Positions 18,137-27,714 of a DNA stretch of 54,266 nucleotides are shown here, piece after piece; within the stretch, counting starts at the first letter, position 1; every line of letters starts with the position of its first letter. The position numbers were made by a program, and so were the translations under genes. The stretch covers positions 1-54,266 of the forward strand of contig JAFTFE010000138.1 of NCBI GenBank assembly GCA_017449765.1. Reading direction: 5' to 3'. The notes beneath the pieces were generated by a model. That model made no database searches and was not told the DNA's origin. It was given only the letters and a program-made list of their open reading frames with translations. Source of the DNA: Lachnospiraceae bacterium (GTDB lineage: Bacteria; Bacillota; Clostridia; Lachnospirales; Lachnospiraceae).

Positions 18137-18166
18137 TTGGATTGTGACATTTCACAAATGTATAGT
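18137..18166 (+). promoter_or_regulatory. Promoter with a perfect palindromic operator upstream of the protease gene
   Basis: TTGGAT (18137-18142) and TATAGT (18161-18166) are 18 bp apart. Between them lies TTGTGACATTTCACAA (18142-18157), a perfect 6-4-6 inverted repeat. A site between -35 and -10 usually means repression. The half-site resembles CRP or Rex sites, but the 4-bp gap is shorter than theirs, so the regulator is unknown. Confidence 0.45.
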
Positions 18167-18194
18167 GAATATTATTTTAAGAGGAGATAATTAA

Positions 18195-19460
18195 ATGATG
18201 AAAAAAAGAAGAATAATGTGTTTAATAGGTAATTTGATTTTTACTTGTATGTTATTTTCGTCGGTATTACCTGTAAATGCTGAGAACTCAGTGGATAGTG
18301 AATATGATAACGAAAAGGATTATTATTTTTATGACTATAATGAGTCGATTGATGATATTGGCATAGTGGAGTATAAGATACATGAATCGTCTGAGATTAA
18401 CTCTATAATAGGAACTGATGATAGAGTTAAAGTAAGTAATACCAAAATAGCCCCTTATAAAAGTATTGTTTATCTAAATGTGATTATTAATGGTAATCAG
18501 GCAGCGGGAACAGGAACATTAATCGATAATACTACTGTATTGACTGCAGCTCATGTAGTATATAATGTTGAAACAAATACTTGGGCAAGTAGTGTTACTG
18601 TATATCCGGGGAAGAATAAAGAAACTGAACCATACGGTAGTACTACTGCTTCAAAAATTGTCATATATCCAGGATATAATTCTACAGGAAGTTATATTCC
18701 CAAATATGATTTAGCAATAATTAAACTGAATAAGCCTCTTGGTGTAAAGACTGGGTATCTTAGTATCTCATCATCTATATCAACAGGTAATAATGTTTCT
18801 ATATCTGGATATCCAATTGATTTGTCTTCTGGTTATAATTCTCCCTCAATGTACAGAGGGGATGGTGCTGTCACAAGTATAACGTCAGATTTTATAAAAT
18901 ATAATGTTGATACTTCAGGTGGACAAAGCGGAAGTGCTGTTCTTAATTCATCTAATAATATTGTTGGAGTACATATAAAAGCAGATGGAAATAATAATAC
19001 TGGTGTACGTATGACTACTCAAAAAATTAATTGGATTAATTCTTATAAAGATTCAAAGTATGTTCCGGTTTATAGATTGTATAATCCTAATAATGGTGAA
19101 CATTTTTTTACAAAAAATGCGAATGAAACAGTATCTCTAGAAAATTCTGGATGGTCGTATGATGGTGTGGCTTGGTTTACGCCTAATAGTGGAATTCCTG
19201 TTTATAGATTATATGACAGTTCTCATGGTATACATTTATATACTTCTAATGTAACTGAAAAAAACACATTAGTTAGTGCTGGTTGGACAAATGAGGGAAT
19301 AGCATGGTATTCAGCAACTTCTGGCAAAAGTGTTTATAGATTATATAAAAGTGTTGGAGGAGTAGGTTTACATATGTTGACATCAAATACAACTGAGAAA
19401 AATAATCTTATTAGCGCAGGATGGACTTATGAGGGTGTATCTATGTATGGGCTTCAGTAG
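18195..19460 (+). CDS. Secreted trypsin-like (V8-type) serine protease with three DUF5648 repeats
   Basis: A 421-residue exported protein. A signal peptide covers about 1-29 (ending VNAEN). The chymotrypsin-fold domain shows the His of VLTAAHVVYN (about 118-122), the Asp of KYDLAIIKL (about 171) and the Ser of DTSGGQSGSAV (about 244), so it should be active, with likely Glu or Asp preference by family. From about 290 three repeats begin VYRLYN/YD..G.H.(F/Y)T and end SGW.YEG.AW, the DUF5648 surface-repeat pattern. GAGGAG lies 8 nt before the ATG. Confidence 0.88.
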   Translation: MMKKRRIMCLIGNLIFTCMLFSSVLPVNAENSVDSEYDNEKDYYFYDYNESIDDIGIVEYKIHESSEINSIIGTDDRVKVSNTKIAPYKSIVYLNVIINGNQAAGTGTLIDNTTVLTAAHVVYNVETNTWASSVTVYPGKNKETEPYGSTTASKIVIYPGYNSTGSYIPKYDLAIIKLNKPLGVKTGYLSISSSISTGNNVSISGYPIDLSSGYNSPSMYRGDGAVTSITSDFIKYNVDTSGGQSGSAVLNSSNNIVGVHIKADGNNNTGVRMTTQKINWINSYKDSKYVPVYRLYNPNNGEHFFTKNANETVSLENSGWSYDGVAWFTPNSGIPVYRLYDSSHGIHLYTSNVTEKNTLVSAGWTNEGIAWYSATSGKSVYRLYKSVGGVGLHMLTSNTTEKNNLISAGWTYEGVSMYGLQ

Positions 19461-19493
19461 TATAATATAAATGGTTTCAAAAAGGAGTTTTTT

Positions 19494-20345
19494 ATGAATA
19501 AAAGTTTTTTCTCGATTATTAGTGTTTTATGTATTGTCACAGTTATGGTATTTTCACCTGTGTTTGATCTAAAAGCCGAAGAAAAGGGAGAGCCGGTTAT
19601 TAATCCGTTGATGATTAGCATTACAGAACCTGAAACTTTTCCGGATATAGCAGTCGGTACGGAAGGAATATTTAAAGTTAAGTATCCGGTAATTAAAGGA
19701 TATGAGGATATAGAGATAGAAGGCACAGTAAGGTTTGAGCCTGTTGATAGTGATATCATAAGGGTAGATGAAAGTGGCAGATATGTGGCACTTAGTGAAG
19801 GTACGGAGCAGCTTTTCTGTGAATTTACCGTATCAGAAGATACTTTTAAGTTATTTGAGGATAAATACGGTGTTGAGCTTAGTGTTCTGGAGACTTCGGC
19901 AATAGTAAGTTTTACTATCAATGTAATTGATAATAGTAGTTCGATTGAAATATACAGACTTTATAATCCTAATTCGGGTGAACATTTCTATACTTCAAAT
20001 GAAATAGAAAAGGATAATCTTAGCAGCTTGGGCTGGAAATACGAGGGAGTAGCCTGGGATGCTCCGGAGACTTCTGATATACCTGTATACCGCCTCTACA
20101 ATCCGAATGCTGGAGATCATCATTATACAATAGATGAAGAGGAAAAAGAAAAACTCGTAGATGCCGGTTGGGAATATGAGTGTATAAGTTGGTATTCCTA
20201 TACTGATGAAGGCAAGGAACTTTACAGAATGTATAATCCAAATGCTAAGTCCGGTGCACATCATTTTACGCTGAGTAACGAAGAGAGGGATATGCTGATA
20301 GCAAATGGATGGAAATTTGAAGGCATAGCCTGGTATGGAAATTAA
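19494..20345 (+). CDS. Secreted DUF5648-repeat protein
   Basis: A 283-residue exported protein: signal peptide about 1-28 (ending LKAEE), an Ig-like or beta-sandwich region of about 110 residues, then three DUF5648 repeats (IYRLYNPNSGEHFYTSNEIEKDNL...GWKYEGVAW and so on). It lies 33 nt after the protease gene with its own AAAGGAG site. The matching repeats in both proteins suggest attachment to the same surface ligand, or that this protein is a partner or substrate of the protease. Confidence 0.8.
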   Translation: MNKSFFSIISVLCIVTVMVFSPVFDLKAEEKGEPVINPLMISITEPETFPDIAVGTEGIFKVKYPVIKGYEDIEIEGTVRFEPVDSDIIRVDESGRYVALSEGTEQLFCEFTVSEDTFKLFEDKYGVELSVLETSAIVSFTINVIDNSSSIEIYRLYNPNSGEHFYTSNEIEKDNLSSLGWKYEGVAWDAPETSDIPVYRLYNPNAGDHHYTIDEEEKEKLVDAGWEYECISWYSYTDEGKELYRMYNPNAKSGAHHFTLSNEERDMLIANGWKFEGIAWYGN

Positions 20346-20350
20346 CATAT

Positions 20351-20402
20351 AAGTGCCTGTTGTTGAAAGAATAATCTTATCAATGACAGGCACTTGTTTT
20401 TT
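20351..20402. terminator. Bidirectional terminator between convergent genes
   Basis: AAGTGCCTGT (20351-20360) pairs with ACAGGCACTT (20386-20395), then GTTTTTTC. It closes the DUF5648 gene, and on the other strand mnmA. Confidence 0.75.
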
Positions 20403-20406
20403 CTTT

Positions 20407-21480
20407 TTATATAATTGTTCCTCCGCCGACCACTATATCGCCGTCATATAGCACGACAGCCTGTCCTTTGGTTATGGCGCGTTGTGGTTCATCGAATACT
20501 ACTTTTATTTTGCCGTCAGCTAAAGGCGTGACGGTAGCAGGAGCCTCCTTATGTCTGTAGCGGACCTTGGCATTTACTTTTATAGGCTCGTTAGGGTGCT
20601 CAATTGATATCCAGTTCATATCATCAGCTATAAGTTCTGTTGTGAATAGTTCATTATTTGTTCCGAGCATTACTGTATTGTCATAGGGATTTATATTCAT
20701 TACATACATAGGCTCTGTAAATGATAATCCTAAGCCCTTACGCTGACCTATGGTGTATCTGATTATGCCTTTATGTTCTCCTAAGATATTACCGTTCTTG
20801 TCTATGAAATTACCTTTAGGATAAAGCTTTTCGGTATATTTTTCTATAAAGCTTATGTAGTCACCGTCAGGTACGAAGCATATATCCTGACTATCGTGTT
20901 TTTTGGCATTTATGAAACCGTTTTCTTCAGCGAGATGTCTGACATCTTCTTTTTTCATTGCACCAAGTGGAAACTGTGTATGTGCAAGCTGCTCCTGTGT
21001 GAGTGAATACAGGACATAGCTTTGGTCTTTGGCAATGTTCGGAGATTTTTTAAGCAGATATCTGTGAGTGTCTTCGTTATATTCAATTATCGCATAATGT
21101 CCGGTTACGACAAAATCTATACCGAGCTCCTTGGCACGGTTATAGAGGTATTCGAATTTCAGATATCGGTTGCAATCTATACAAGGGTTTGGAGTTATGC
21201 CGTTCTCATAGCAGTTGACAAACTTATCCATAACCTTTTCTTTGAATTGGTCAGAGAAGTTCATGACATAATAAGGTATATCAAGAAGACTTGCGATATA
21301 TCGTGCGTCCTCGACATCATCTAAGCTGCAGCAGGTATGTCCCTTAGGGATAGCTATATCGTCGTTGCTGTATAATTTCATTGTAGCACCGGTGCATTCA
21401 TATCCGTTTTGTACCATAAGATATGCTGCTACACTTGAGTCTACGCCGCCGCTCATGGCGATAAGGGCCTTTTTAGCCAT
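20407..21480 (-). CDS. mnmA: tRNA-specific 2-thiouridylase
   Basis: Adds sulfur to uridine 34 of tRNAs for Lys, Glu and Gln, using ATP. The 357-residue protein has the PP-loop MSGGVDSSVAA at its start, the cysteine motif NPCIDCNRYLKFEYL (about 100), and KKDSQDICFV with the second catalytic Cys (about 200). AGGAGG lies 8 nt before the ATG on the minus strand. It is transcribed divergently from the copper ATPase gene. Confidence 0.96.
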   Translation of the reverse strand: MAKKALIAMSGGVDSSVAAYLMVQNGYECTGATMKLYSNDDIAIPKGHTCCSLDDVEDARYIASLLDIPYYVMNFSDQFKEKVMDKFVNCYENGITPNPCIDCNRYLKFEYLYNRAKELGIDFVVTGHYAIIEYNEDTHRYLLKKSPNIAKDQSYVLYSLTQEQLAHTQFPLGAMKKEDVRHLAEENGFINAKKHDSQDICFVPDGDYISFIEKYTEKLYPKGNFIDKNGNILGEHKGIIRYTIGQRKGLGLSFTEPMYVMNINPYDNTVMLGTNNELFTTELIADDMNWISIEHPNEPIKVNAKVRYRHKEAPATVTPLADGKIKVVFDEPQRAITKGQAVVLYDGDIVVGGGTII

Positions 21481-21595
21481 ACCTGTTACCTCCTGTTAAT
21501 TTCGTTACGCATACGTTCATTGTATCATCATAATAATATACGCGCAAATAATTTTGAAAATTTAGTGTTATAGCTTTTTTAAGTTTGCATAAATC

Positions 21596-21648
21596 GTTAG
21601 TATATGCTAACATAATATAGATTTAGATTGCGCAAAATCGAGTATAAT
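21596..21648 (+). promoter_or_regulatory. Candidate copper-ATPase promoter and operator
   Basis: GTTAGTATATGCTAAC (21596-21611) is a near-perfect 16-bp palindrome, and TATAAT occurs at 21643-21648 with an 8-bp palindrome TTGCGCAA (21628-21635) just before it. No good -35 box fits by eye. A copper-responsive regulator such as CsoR or CueR is expected here, but neither known site is clearly present. Confidence 0.35.
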
Positions 21649-21676
21649 ATAGATAATTCACAGACGGGAGGATATT

Positions 21677-24277
21677 ATGCAGAAATACAATGTGACAGGT
21701 ATGAGTTGCGCTGCATGCAGTGCAAGAGTTGAGAAGGCTGTATCAAAGGTTGACGGTGTAGATTCGGTTGCTGTTAATCTGCTTACGAATTCGATGACAG
21801 TCGAGGGAGAAGCAGGCCCGGATGCGGTTATAAAGGCTGTTGTAGATGCAGGCTATGGTGCGAACATTATAAATGATAAAACAAATGAAATTAATAAAAG
21901 AGAAGAAAAATCTGATGATAATTCGGAGTTTAAAGCTATAAGAAAGAGATTTTTTATAGCACTTGGATTTCTGCTTATACTTATGTATTTTTCAATGGGA
22001 CATATGATGTTTGGATTTCCTCTTCCGTCGTTCTTTGATGGTAACCATGTGGCGATGGGACTTGTGCAGCTTTTGCTTGCTGTTATCATAATGGTTATCA
22101 ATCAAAAGTTTTTTATAAGCGGATTTAAAGGCTTTATACATCTTGCTCCGAATATGGACAGCCTTGTGGCCCTTGGTTCGGGAGCATCACTTATATACAG
22201 TATATATGCTCTTTTTGCAATGACGAATGCTCAGGTAAACGGAGATATGCAGGCAGTAATGGACTATATGGATGAGTTTTATTTTGAGTCTGCTGCTATG
22301 ATTCTTGTGCTTATAACTCTTGGTAAGATGCTTGAAGCATATTCTAAGGGAAGGACGACAGATGCACTAAAGGGGCTTATGAAACTTGCTCCCGATATGG
22401 CAACGGTTGTGCGTGAAGGCAGGGAAGAAAAGGTATCTGTAAACGATGTAAGAGTAGGAGATACATTTGTCGTAAGACCGGGTGAGAAGATACCTGTAGA
22501 CGGAAGGATTATATCAGGCAGTACAAGTATTGACGAGTCAGCACTTACAGGAGAGAGTATACCTGTTGATAAAAGTATTGGTAATGATGTGAAGACAGCA
22601 ACCATTAATTTGTCAGGTTTTGTAACCTGTGAAGCAACAAAGGTCGGTGAGGATACGACACTTTCCCAGATAATCCGTATGGTGAGTGATGCTTCTGCAT
22701 CGAAGGCACCGATAGCCAAGATTGCTGATAAGGTGTCAGGTGTGTTTGTACCGATAGTTATTGCAATTGCACTTGTTACTTATATAGTATGGACCTTGCT
22801 CGGATATGGGACAGGATTCTCTATAGCCAGGGCTGTATCGGTACTTGTTATAAGCTGTCCGTGTGCGCTCGGTCTTGCTACTCCGGTGGCAATTATGGTA
22901 GGAAGCGGACTTGGGGCAAGGAACGGAATATTGTTTAAAAATGCAACTGCTCTTGAGAATGCAGGCAAAGCAGAAGTTGTTCTGCTTGATAAGACAGGTA
23001 CGATAACTGAGGGCAAACCTGTTGTGACTGACGTAATAACACCGGAAGACAATATGATAAAAGAATCCGAGCTTTTGGATATAGCATATGCCTTGGAGGC
23101 TAAAAGTGAGCATCCCCTTGCTAAGGCTGTTGTGGAGTATTGCGATAAGCAAAATAACAAAACTGACAATAAAGTAGAAGTTACGGACTTTAAGAATTTA
23201 GCCGGAAACGGTCTGACAGGCAAAATAAACAATGAAACTGTATATGCAGGTAACAGCAGATTTATAGCTGAGAAGATTTCAATAAATGATGACATAAAAA
23301 ATAAGGTTAATACACTGTCTGATGAAGGTAAGACTCCTATGTTATTTGCCAAAGGATCTAAGCTGCTTGGTATAATAGCGGTAGCTGATGTGCTTAAAAG
23401 TGACAGCGTGGCAGCTATAAAAGAGCTTCACGATATGGATAAGTATGTGGTTATGATTACAGGAGATAATAAAATAACGGCAGAGGCAATAGGCAAGAAG
23501 GCGGGTGTTGATGATATTATTGCCGAGGTGCTTCCTGACGGAAAAGCTAATGTCGTCAAAGATTTTATGGATAAGGGCAAGAAGGTTCTTATGGTGGGTG
23601 ACGGCGTAAATGATGCTCCCGCATTAACACAGGCGGATATAGGAGTTGCAGTCGGTTCGGGTACGGATATTGCCATAGATTCCGCAGATATTGTACTTAT
23701 GAAAAATGAATTAAGCGATGTTGCGGCAGCTATACGACTTAGTAAGGCTGCGATAAAGAACATTCATGAGAATTTATTTTGGGCATTTATATATAATATA
23801 ATAGGTATTCCGCTTGCGGCAGGTGTATGGTATCATTTATTCGGATGGTTACTTAATCCTATGTTTGCAGCAGCGGCAATGAGTCTTTCGAGTGTGTGCG
23901 TTGTAACCAACGCATTAAGACTTAATTTAAAAAAGATTAAGAATACTTCGGATAAAACAGATAGTTCTGAAAACAATAATGAAGAAAAGACATCAAATGA
24001 AGAGATTGTTGAAACAGATAATTCAGGTAATCAAGAATCAAAAGAAAGTATGAAAGGAGAGGATAAAATGCAGAAAGTAATGTCAATTAATGGGATGATG
24101 TGTGCACATTGCGAGGCAAGGGTAAAGAAAAGCCTTGAGGCAATTGACGGCGTAATTGAGGCGGTTGCAAGCCATGAGAAAAATGAGGCGGTTGTTACTC
24201 TTTCAAAGGATATTGATAATGAAATTCTCAAAAAGGCTGTCGAGGATGAGGACTATGAGGTTGTAGACATAAAATAA
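21677..24277 (+). CDS. copA: Copper-exporting P1B-type ATPase with an extra C-terminal metal-binding domain
   Basis: Pumps Cu(I) out of the cell with ATP. The 866-residue protein has an N-terminal HMA domain ([13 protein letters not shown]), the membrane CPC site ([11 protein letters not shown], about 393), the phosphorylated Asp in DKTGTITEG (about 437) and the hinge [10 protein letters not shown] (about 640). Unusually a second HMA domain is fused at the C-terminus ([16 protein letters not shown], 797-866) after an acidic Asn-rich linker. That last part has its own ribosome site. It could be a fusion of formerly separate copA and copZ genes. Confidence 0.94.
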   Translation: MQKYNVTGMSCAACSARVEKAVSKVDGVDSVAVNLLTNSMTVEGEAGPDAVIKAVVDAGYGANIINDKTNEINKREEKSDDNSEFKAIRKRFFIALGFLLILMYFSMGHMMFGFPLPSFFDGNHVAMGLVQLLLAVIIMVINQKFFISGFKGFIHLAPNMDSLVALGSGASLIYSIYALFAMTNAQVNGDMQAVMDYMDEFYFESAAMILVLITLGKMLEAYSKGRTTDALKGLMKLAPDMATVVREGREEKVSVNDVRVGDTFVVRPGEKIPVDGRIISGSTSIDESALTGESIPVDKSIGNDVKTATINLSGFVTCEATKVGEDTTLSQIIRMVSDASASKAPIAKIADKVSGVFVPIVIAIALVTYIVWTLLGYGTGFSIARAVSVLVISCPCALGLATPVAIMVGSGLGARNGILFKNATALENAGKAEVVLLDKTGTITEGKPVVTDVITPEDNMIKESELLDIAYALEAKSEHPLAKAVVEYCDKQNNKTDNKVEVTDFKNLAGNGLTGKINNETVYAGNSRFIAEKISINDDIKNKVNTLSDEGKTPMLFAKGSKLLGIIAVADVLKSDSVAAIKELHDMDKYVVMITGDNKITAEAIGKKAGVDDIIAEVLPDGKANVVKDFMDKGKKVLMVGDGVNDAPALTQADIGVAVGSGTDIAIDSADIVLMKNELSDVAAAIRLSKAAIKNIHENLFWAFIYNIIGIPLAAGVWYHLFGWLLNPMFAAAAMSLSSVCVVTNALRLNLKKIKNTSDKTDSSENNNEEKTSNEEIVETDNSGNQESKESMKGEDKMQKVMSINGMMCAHCEARVKKSLEAIDGVIEAVASHEKNEAVVTLSKDIDNEILKKAVEDEDYEVVDIK
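24068..24277 (+). CDS. Possible internally started CopZ-like copper chaperone
   Basis: Inside copA, AAAGGAGAGG (24053-24062) stands 5 nt ahead of an in-frame ATG at 24068. The 69 residues from there form a complete HMA metallochaperone (MCAHC metal site). A separate CopZ could therefore be made alongside full-length CopA. Supported only by the ribosome-site strength and domain boundary. Confidence 0.4.
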   Translation: MQKVMSINGMMCAHCEARVKKSLEAIDGVIEAVASHEKNEAVVTLSKDIDNEILKKAVEDEDYEVVDIK

Positions 24278-24355
24278 TTAAAAAAATGTATACAAATCGG
24301 CATTTTCTATGATATTATATCAGACGTAAAGAACTTTTTGACAGGGGGTATGGAC

Positions 24356-25297
24356 GTGATTAGTAAGTATATAACCGATGATGGTATCTTACGTGAAATT
24401 GAAGATTACGAAGATGGAATGTGGATTAATCTTACAGCCCCCACTCAGGAAGAGAGTATGGAGATAGCCAATCATTATGACATAGATATTCCCGATATCA
24501 GGGCAGCTCTTGATGAAGAAGAGTCTTCCCGTGTCGAAATCAATGATGATTATGTGCTTATCATATTCGATATTCCGACAGTTGAGATAAGACACAGTCA
24601 GGAAGCATATACAACCATACCTCTTGGAATAATCTGGACAGATAATTCGATAATAACCATATGCTCTGTAGAAACTCCGGTTCTAAAACATTTTATAATC
24701 AATAAATTAAAGGATTTTACTACTAAGAAGAAAGTTAGATTTACCTATCAGATATTATACAGGACAAGTATGCTGTACCAGTCATATCTTAGGATAATCG
24801 ACAGGAAGCGTCTGGAGATGGAAGAAAAAATGGGAGTTGCTACAGAGGACTTCGATATCATCCTGCTTCACGAGCTCGAATCAAACCTTGTGTATTTTGA
24901 TACATCACTTAGGGCAAACCGAATGATTGTTGACAGGCTTACCAGATATAGCGGCATCAAGAAATTTCCGGATGATCAGGAGCTTCTTGATGATGTTATA
25001 GTAGAGAATTTACAGGCTATTGAGATGACACAGATATATCGTGACATTATCAAAGGTACAAGAGAGCTTATGTCTACGGTTATTGATAATCGTTTGAATA
25101 ATATAATGAAATACCTTGCTGCAATTACGATTGTTATGGCGATACCAACGATTATATCAGGGTTATATGGTATGAACGTGGCAGGTGAATGGATGCCGCT
25201 TTCCTCTACACCTTATGGATTTTATATAATCTGCGGTATAACCCTCTTGATTTGTATAATAGTAGCATTTGTATTAAAGAAAAAGAAGATGTTATAG
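24356..25297 (+). CDS. corA: CorA-type magnesium/divalent cation channel
   Basis: A pentameric channel for Mg2+ (or Co2+/Ni2+). A 250-residue cytoplasmic domain with a long stalk helix leads to two C-terminal membrane helices and the selectivity motif GMN (YGMNVAGEW, about 271). AGGGGG at 24343-24348 is best spaced for the GTG at 24356; ATG 24350 and TTG 24338 are alternative in-frame starts. It follows copA by 78 nt with no obvious terminator. Confidence 0.93.
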   Translation: MISKYITDDGILREIEDYEDGMWINLTAPTQEESMEIANHYDIDIPDIRAALDEEESSRVEINDDYVLIIFDIPTVEIRHSQEAYTTIPLGIIWTDNSIITICSVETPVLKHFIINKLKDFTTKKKVRFTYQILYRTSMLYQSYLRIIDRKRLEMEEKMGVATEDFDIILLHELESNLVYFDTSLRANRMIVDRLTRYSGIKKFPDDQELLDDVIVENLQAIEMTQIYRDIIKGTRELMSTVIDNRLNNIMKYLAAITIVMAIPTIISGLYGMNVAGEWMPLSSTPYGFYIICGITLLICIIVAFVLKKKKML

Positions 25298-25349
25298 CTT
25301 TTAAAGTGTGAAAAGAAATTATTTTAAGTAACAGGATAAAAGGTGATTT

Positions 25350-26126
25350 ATGAAGCAGCTTAAATTCAAGTTTGTTGTAGCATCAAGTTTAATATATGGA
25401 TTCGGAAGTATACCGAAGGCGAATAAAATGATAAGGCATCCTGAACTTTATACCGAGGAGGAATGTTACAGGTATGCCATAAGGATTATGCGTCACATGA
25501 AGAGAAAGGCACTAACAAGAACCAAATGTTATGGTGTTGAGAATCTTCCAAAAGAAGGCGGTTATATAATGTATTCCAACCATCAGGGTAAGTATGATGC
25601 TCTTGGCATACTTATAAAACATAAGCCGACTTGTGCAGTGCTTTGGGAAGAAAAATCCGCTGACCGTCTTCTTGCCAGACAGATATGTGGACTGCTTAGA
25701 GCACAGACCATAAGTTTTGAAGATCCGAGACAGCAGATAAAGGCACTTAATAAGATTGCCGAAGAGGTTTCCGAGGGAAGACGTTATCTTATTTTTCCTG
25801 AAGGAGGATATACAAATAACAAGAATAATCTTCAGGAGTTTAAGTCCGGCTGTTTTGCATGCTCGTTAAAGTCTAAAGCACCGATTATTCCGGTAGCAAT
25901 ATATGATTCATGGAAATCTATGGACATCAATACTATAAGACCGGTTACAACACAGGTACATTTTATGGAGCCGATTTATTATGAAGAATACGGTAACATG
26001 AAAAAGAAGGAAATCAGTGATATGGTAAAGGGGCTTATACAAAAGAGGATTGATGATATTAAAAGCGGTGAATTCAAAAAACAGCTTAAAAGTAAGAAAT
26101 TAAATAACGAAGCAATAGGAGCATAA
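25350..26126 (+). CDS. plsC: 1-acyl-sn-glycerol-3-phosphate acyltransferase (PlsC/LPLAT)
   Basis: Adds the second fatty acyl chain to lysophosphatidic acid in membrane lipid synthesis. The 258-residue protein contains the catalytic NH(X4)D block as SNHQGKYDALG (about 74-82), and the glycerol-phosphate motif FPEGGYTN (about 150). The N-terminal residues are only weakly hydrophobic. It lies 52 nt after corA, and a terminator follows. Confidence 0.88.
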   Translation: MKQLKFKFVVASSLIYGFGSIPKANKMIRHPELYTEEECYRYAIRIMRHMKRKALTRTKCYGVENLPKEGGYIMYSNHQGKYDALGILIKHKPTCAVLWEEKSADRLLARQICGLLRAQTISFEDPRQQIKALNKIAEEVSEGRRYLIFPEGGYTNNKNNLQEFKSGCFACSLKSKAPIIPVAIYDSWKSMDINTIRPVTTQVHFMEPIYYEEYGNMKKKEISDMVKGLIQKRIDDIKSGEFKKQLKSKKLNNEAIGA

Positions 26127-26132
26127 GTTTGA

Positions 26133-26157
26133 GACCGCCAACTCGGCGGCCTTTTTT
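26133..26157. terminator. Terminator between plsC and the asparaginase gene
   Basis: CCGCC-AACTC-GGCGG with an outer G-C pair, followed by CTTTTTT. It lies between convergent genes, and the T tract serves plsC. Confidence 0.75.
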
Positions 26158-27076
26158 AATTACTGTATTTAAACCATAGAAACATGTATGCGGCTATAGG
26201 GGATATCTTAGGCATGACTTTTAGGTTCAGGCTTGTGTATAAAGATGTGCTTTCGTATTGTGTGCGTTCTTTGACCCCGACGACATAGATTGGAATTTTA
26301 TACAGGCAGGCGTTCTCGCAGAATTCCCGTAATTCTCTGCTGTCAGTGCCAAGTGTGCCGGAATGATATGTTTCAAGAAGAACTGCTTTTATGTCGGTTC
26401 CGTCAAGTTTTGGGAAGATCTGTCCCGGAACCGCTCTTAAGTACAGTATAGGTGAAGTATTTGTAAGCGTGATGTCATCAAAAGATAAGTCTTCAGGCAT
26501 TAAATATTTCTTTGGTTTTTCTTTTGAAAGATCATCAGATTGTCCGAGAGCGTATATTTTATCAGAGTATGGTATATGGGGCAGTAGTGTAAATCCATCA
26601 AGTATTGAACCGTCATATGAAACATAGATTCCTGACATATCGCAGGCTGTTATATATTCTACTGCCTGTGCAAAATTCATGAGTCCGTTAGCCCGATTAT
26701 CGTCCAATATATAATTACTTGATACAAGCATGACAGGTATTTTAATATCGGATAAACATATAGCAAGTGCTGCGGCAGAATACTGTAAAGTATCGGTTCC
26801 GTGTGTTATAATTACTCCGTCGTATTTTTTCTCATTGCTTAATATTTCTTTTACATTTTTTATGAGTGTGTTTATATGGTTTCCGCTCAGATTTTCACTT
26901 AGGATAGTGTAGGGACTGGAAATATCAAAACGTATTTCCGAATTTCTTTCAGGATATTTTTGGCTGAATAATTCTAATATTTTATATCTGCTCTTTGTGT
27001 TGTTGAGAGATATATAGTTATCCTGCTTATCTGAGGCAATGGTTCCTCCTGTAATAATTACCGCTATATTATACAT
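26156..27076 (-). CDS. Asparaginase/glutaminase family protein
   Basis: Hydrolyses asparagine (perhaps glutamine) to aspartate and ammonia. The 306-residue protein has both threonine motifs: TGGTIAS (9-15) and THGTDTLQYSA (about 90-100). It has no signal peptide, so it acts in the cytoplasm like the type I enzymes. The C-terminal domain carries TYHSGTLG. It stands alone on the minus strand. Specificity for Asn versus Gln cannot be decided here. Confidence 0.87.
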   Translation of the reverse strand: MYNIAVIITGGTIASDKQDNYISLNNTKSRYKILELFSQKYPERNSEIRFDISSPYTILSENLSGNHINTLIKNVKEILSNEKKYDGVIITHGTDTLQYSAAALAICLSDIKIPVMLVSSNYILDDNRANGLMNFAQAVEYITACDMSGIYVSYDGSILDGFTLLPHIPYSDKIYALGQSDDLSKEKPKKYLMPEDLSFDDITLTNTSPILYLRAVPGQIFPKLDGTDIKAVLLETYHSGTLGTDSRELREFCENACLYKIPIYVVGVKERTQYESTSLYTSLNLKVMPKISPIAAYMFLWFKYSN

Positions 27077-27230
27077 AATAATCTCCGCTATATTTTTAAT
27101 TAATTATATTTTGTTTAGAATCTAAGCTATTTATAAGTCTATCACATAAAAAAATATTTGACTATGAAAAAATAATTCTTCCATTATACGTCAAAAAATA
27201 ATATAATCGGCTTAACAGGAGGAATAAAAA

Positions 27231-27701
27231 ATGCAGGTACGAAGAGCAAATATTGAGGATTCGGACAGAATTATCGAACTGCTTGTACAGGTAAATAACG
27301 TACATAGTGAAAAAAGACCGGATTTATTTATAAAAGACAAGACCAAATATAACAAGGATGAACTGGCAGAGATTATAAAAGATGATAATAAACCTATATT
27401 TGTTGCTGTTGATGACAGTGACAGAGTTATGGGATATATGTTTGGAAAATTCGAGTCGCATATTGAGGATAACAATTATCCGGATATTATTACATTTTAT
27501 ATAGATGATTTATGTGTTGATGAGGTGGCAAGAGGACAGCATATAGGCAGGCTGCTTTATGATTATACGATTGATTTTGCGAGGGCAAAGGGATGTTATA
27601 ATGTCACACTTAATGTGTGGGCGGGCAATGATAATGCCATAAGGTTTTATGAAAAATGCGGTTTAAAAACACAAAAGACCGGCTTGGAGCTTATTTTATA
27701 G
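27231..27701 (+). CDS. GNAT family N-acetyltransferase
   Basis: A 156-residue acetyltransferase with the acetyl-CoA loop VDEVARGQHIGRLLYDYTIDFA and NDNAIRFYEKCGLK at the end, a pattern like RimI-type or small-molecule acetyltransferases. ACAGGAGG is well placed. It is followed after 13 nt by the C11 peptidase lipoprotein gene, so the two may be co-transcribed; no functional link is evident. Confidence 0.85.
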   Translation: MQVRRANIEDSDRIIELLVQVNNVHSEKRPDLFIKDKTKYNKDELAEIIKDDNKPIFVAVDDSDRVMGYMFGKFESHIEDNNYPDIITFYIDDLCVDEVARGQHIGRLLYDYTIDFARAKGCYNVTLNVWAGNDNAIRFYEKCGLKTQKTGLELIL

Positions 27702-27714
27702 GAAGGAGTATGGA

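Noticed and set aside
21596-21648. Copper-specific operator (CueR or CopY box) upstream of copA
   Set aside because: The palindromes present do not match ACCTTCC-type CueR or TACANNTGTA CopY sites; only a generic operator is claimed.
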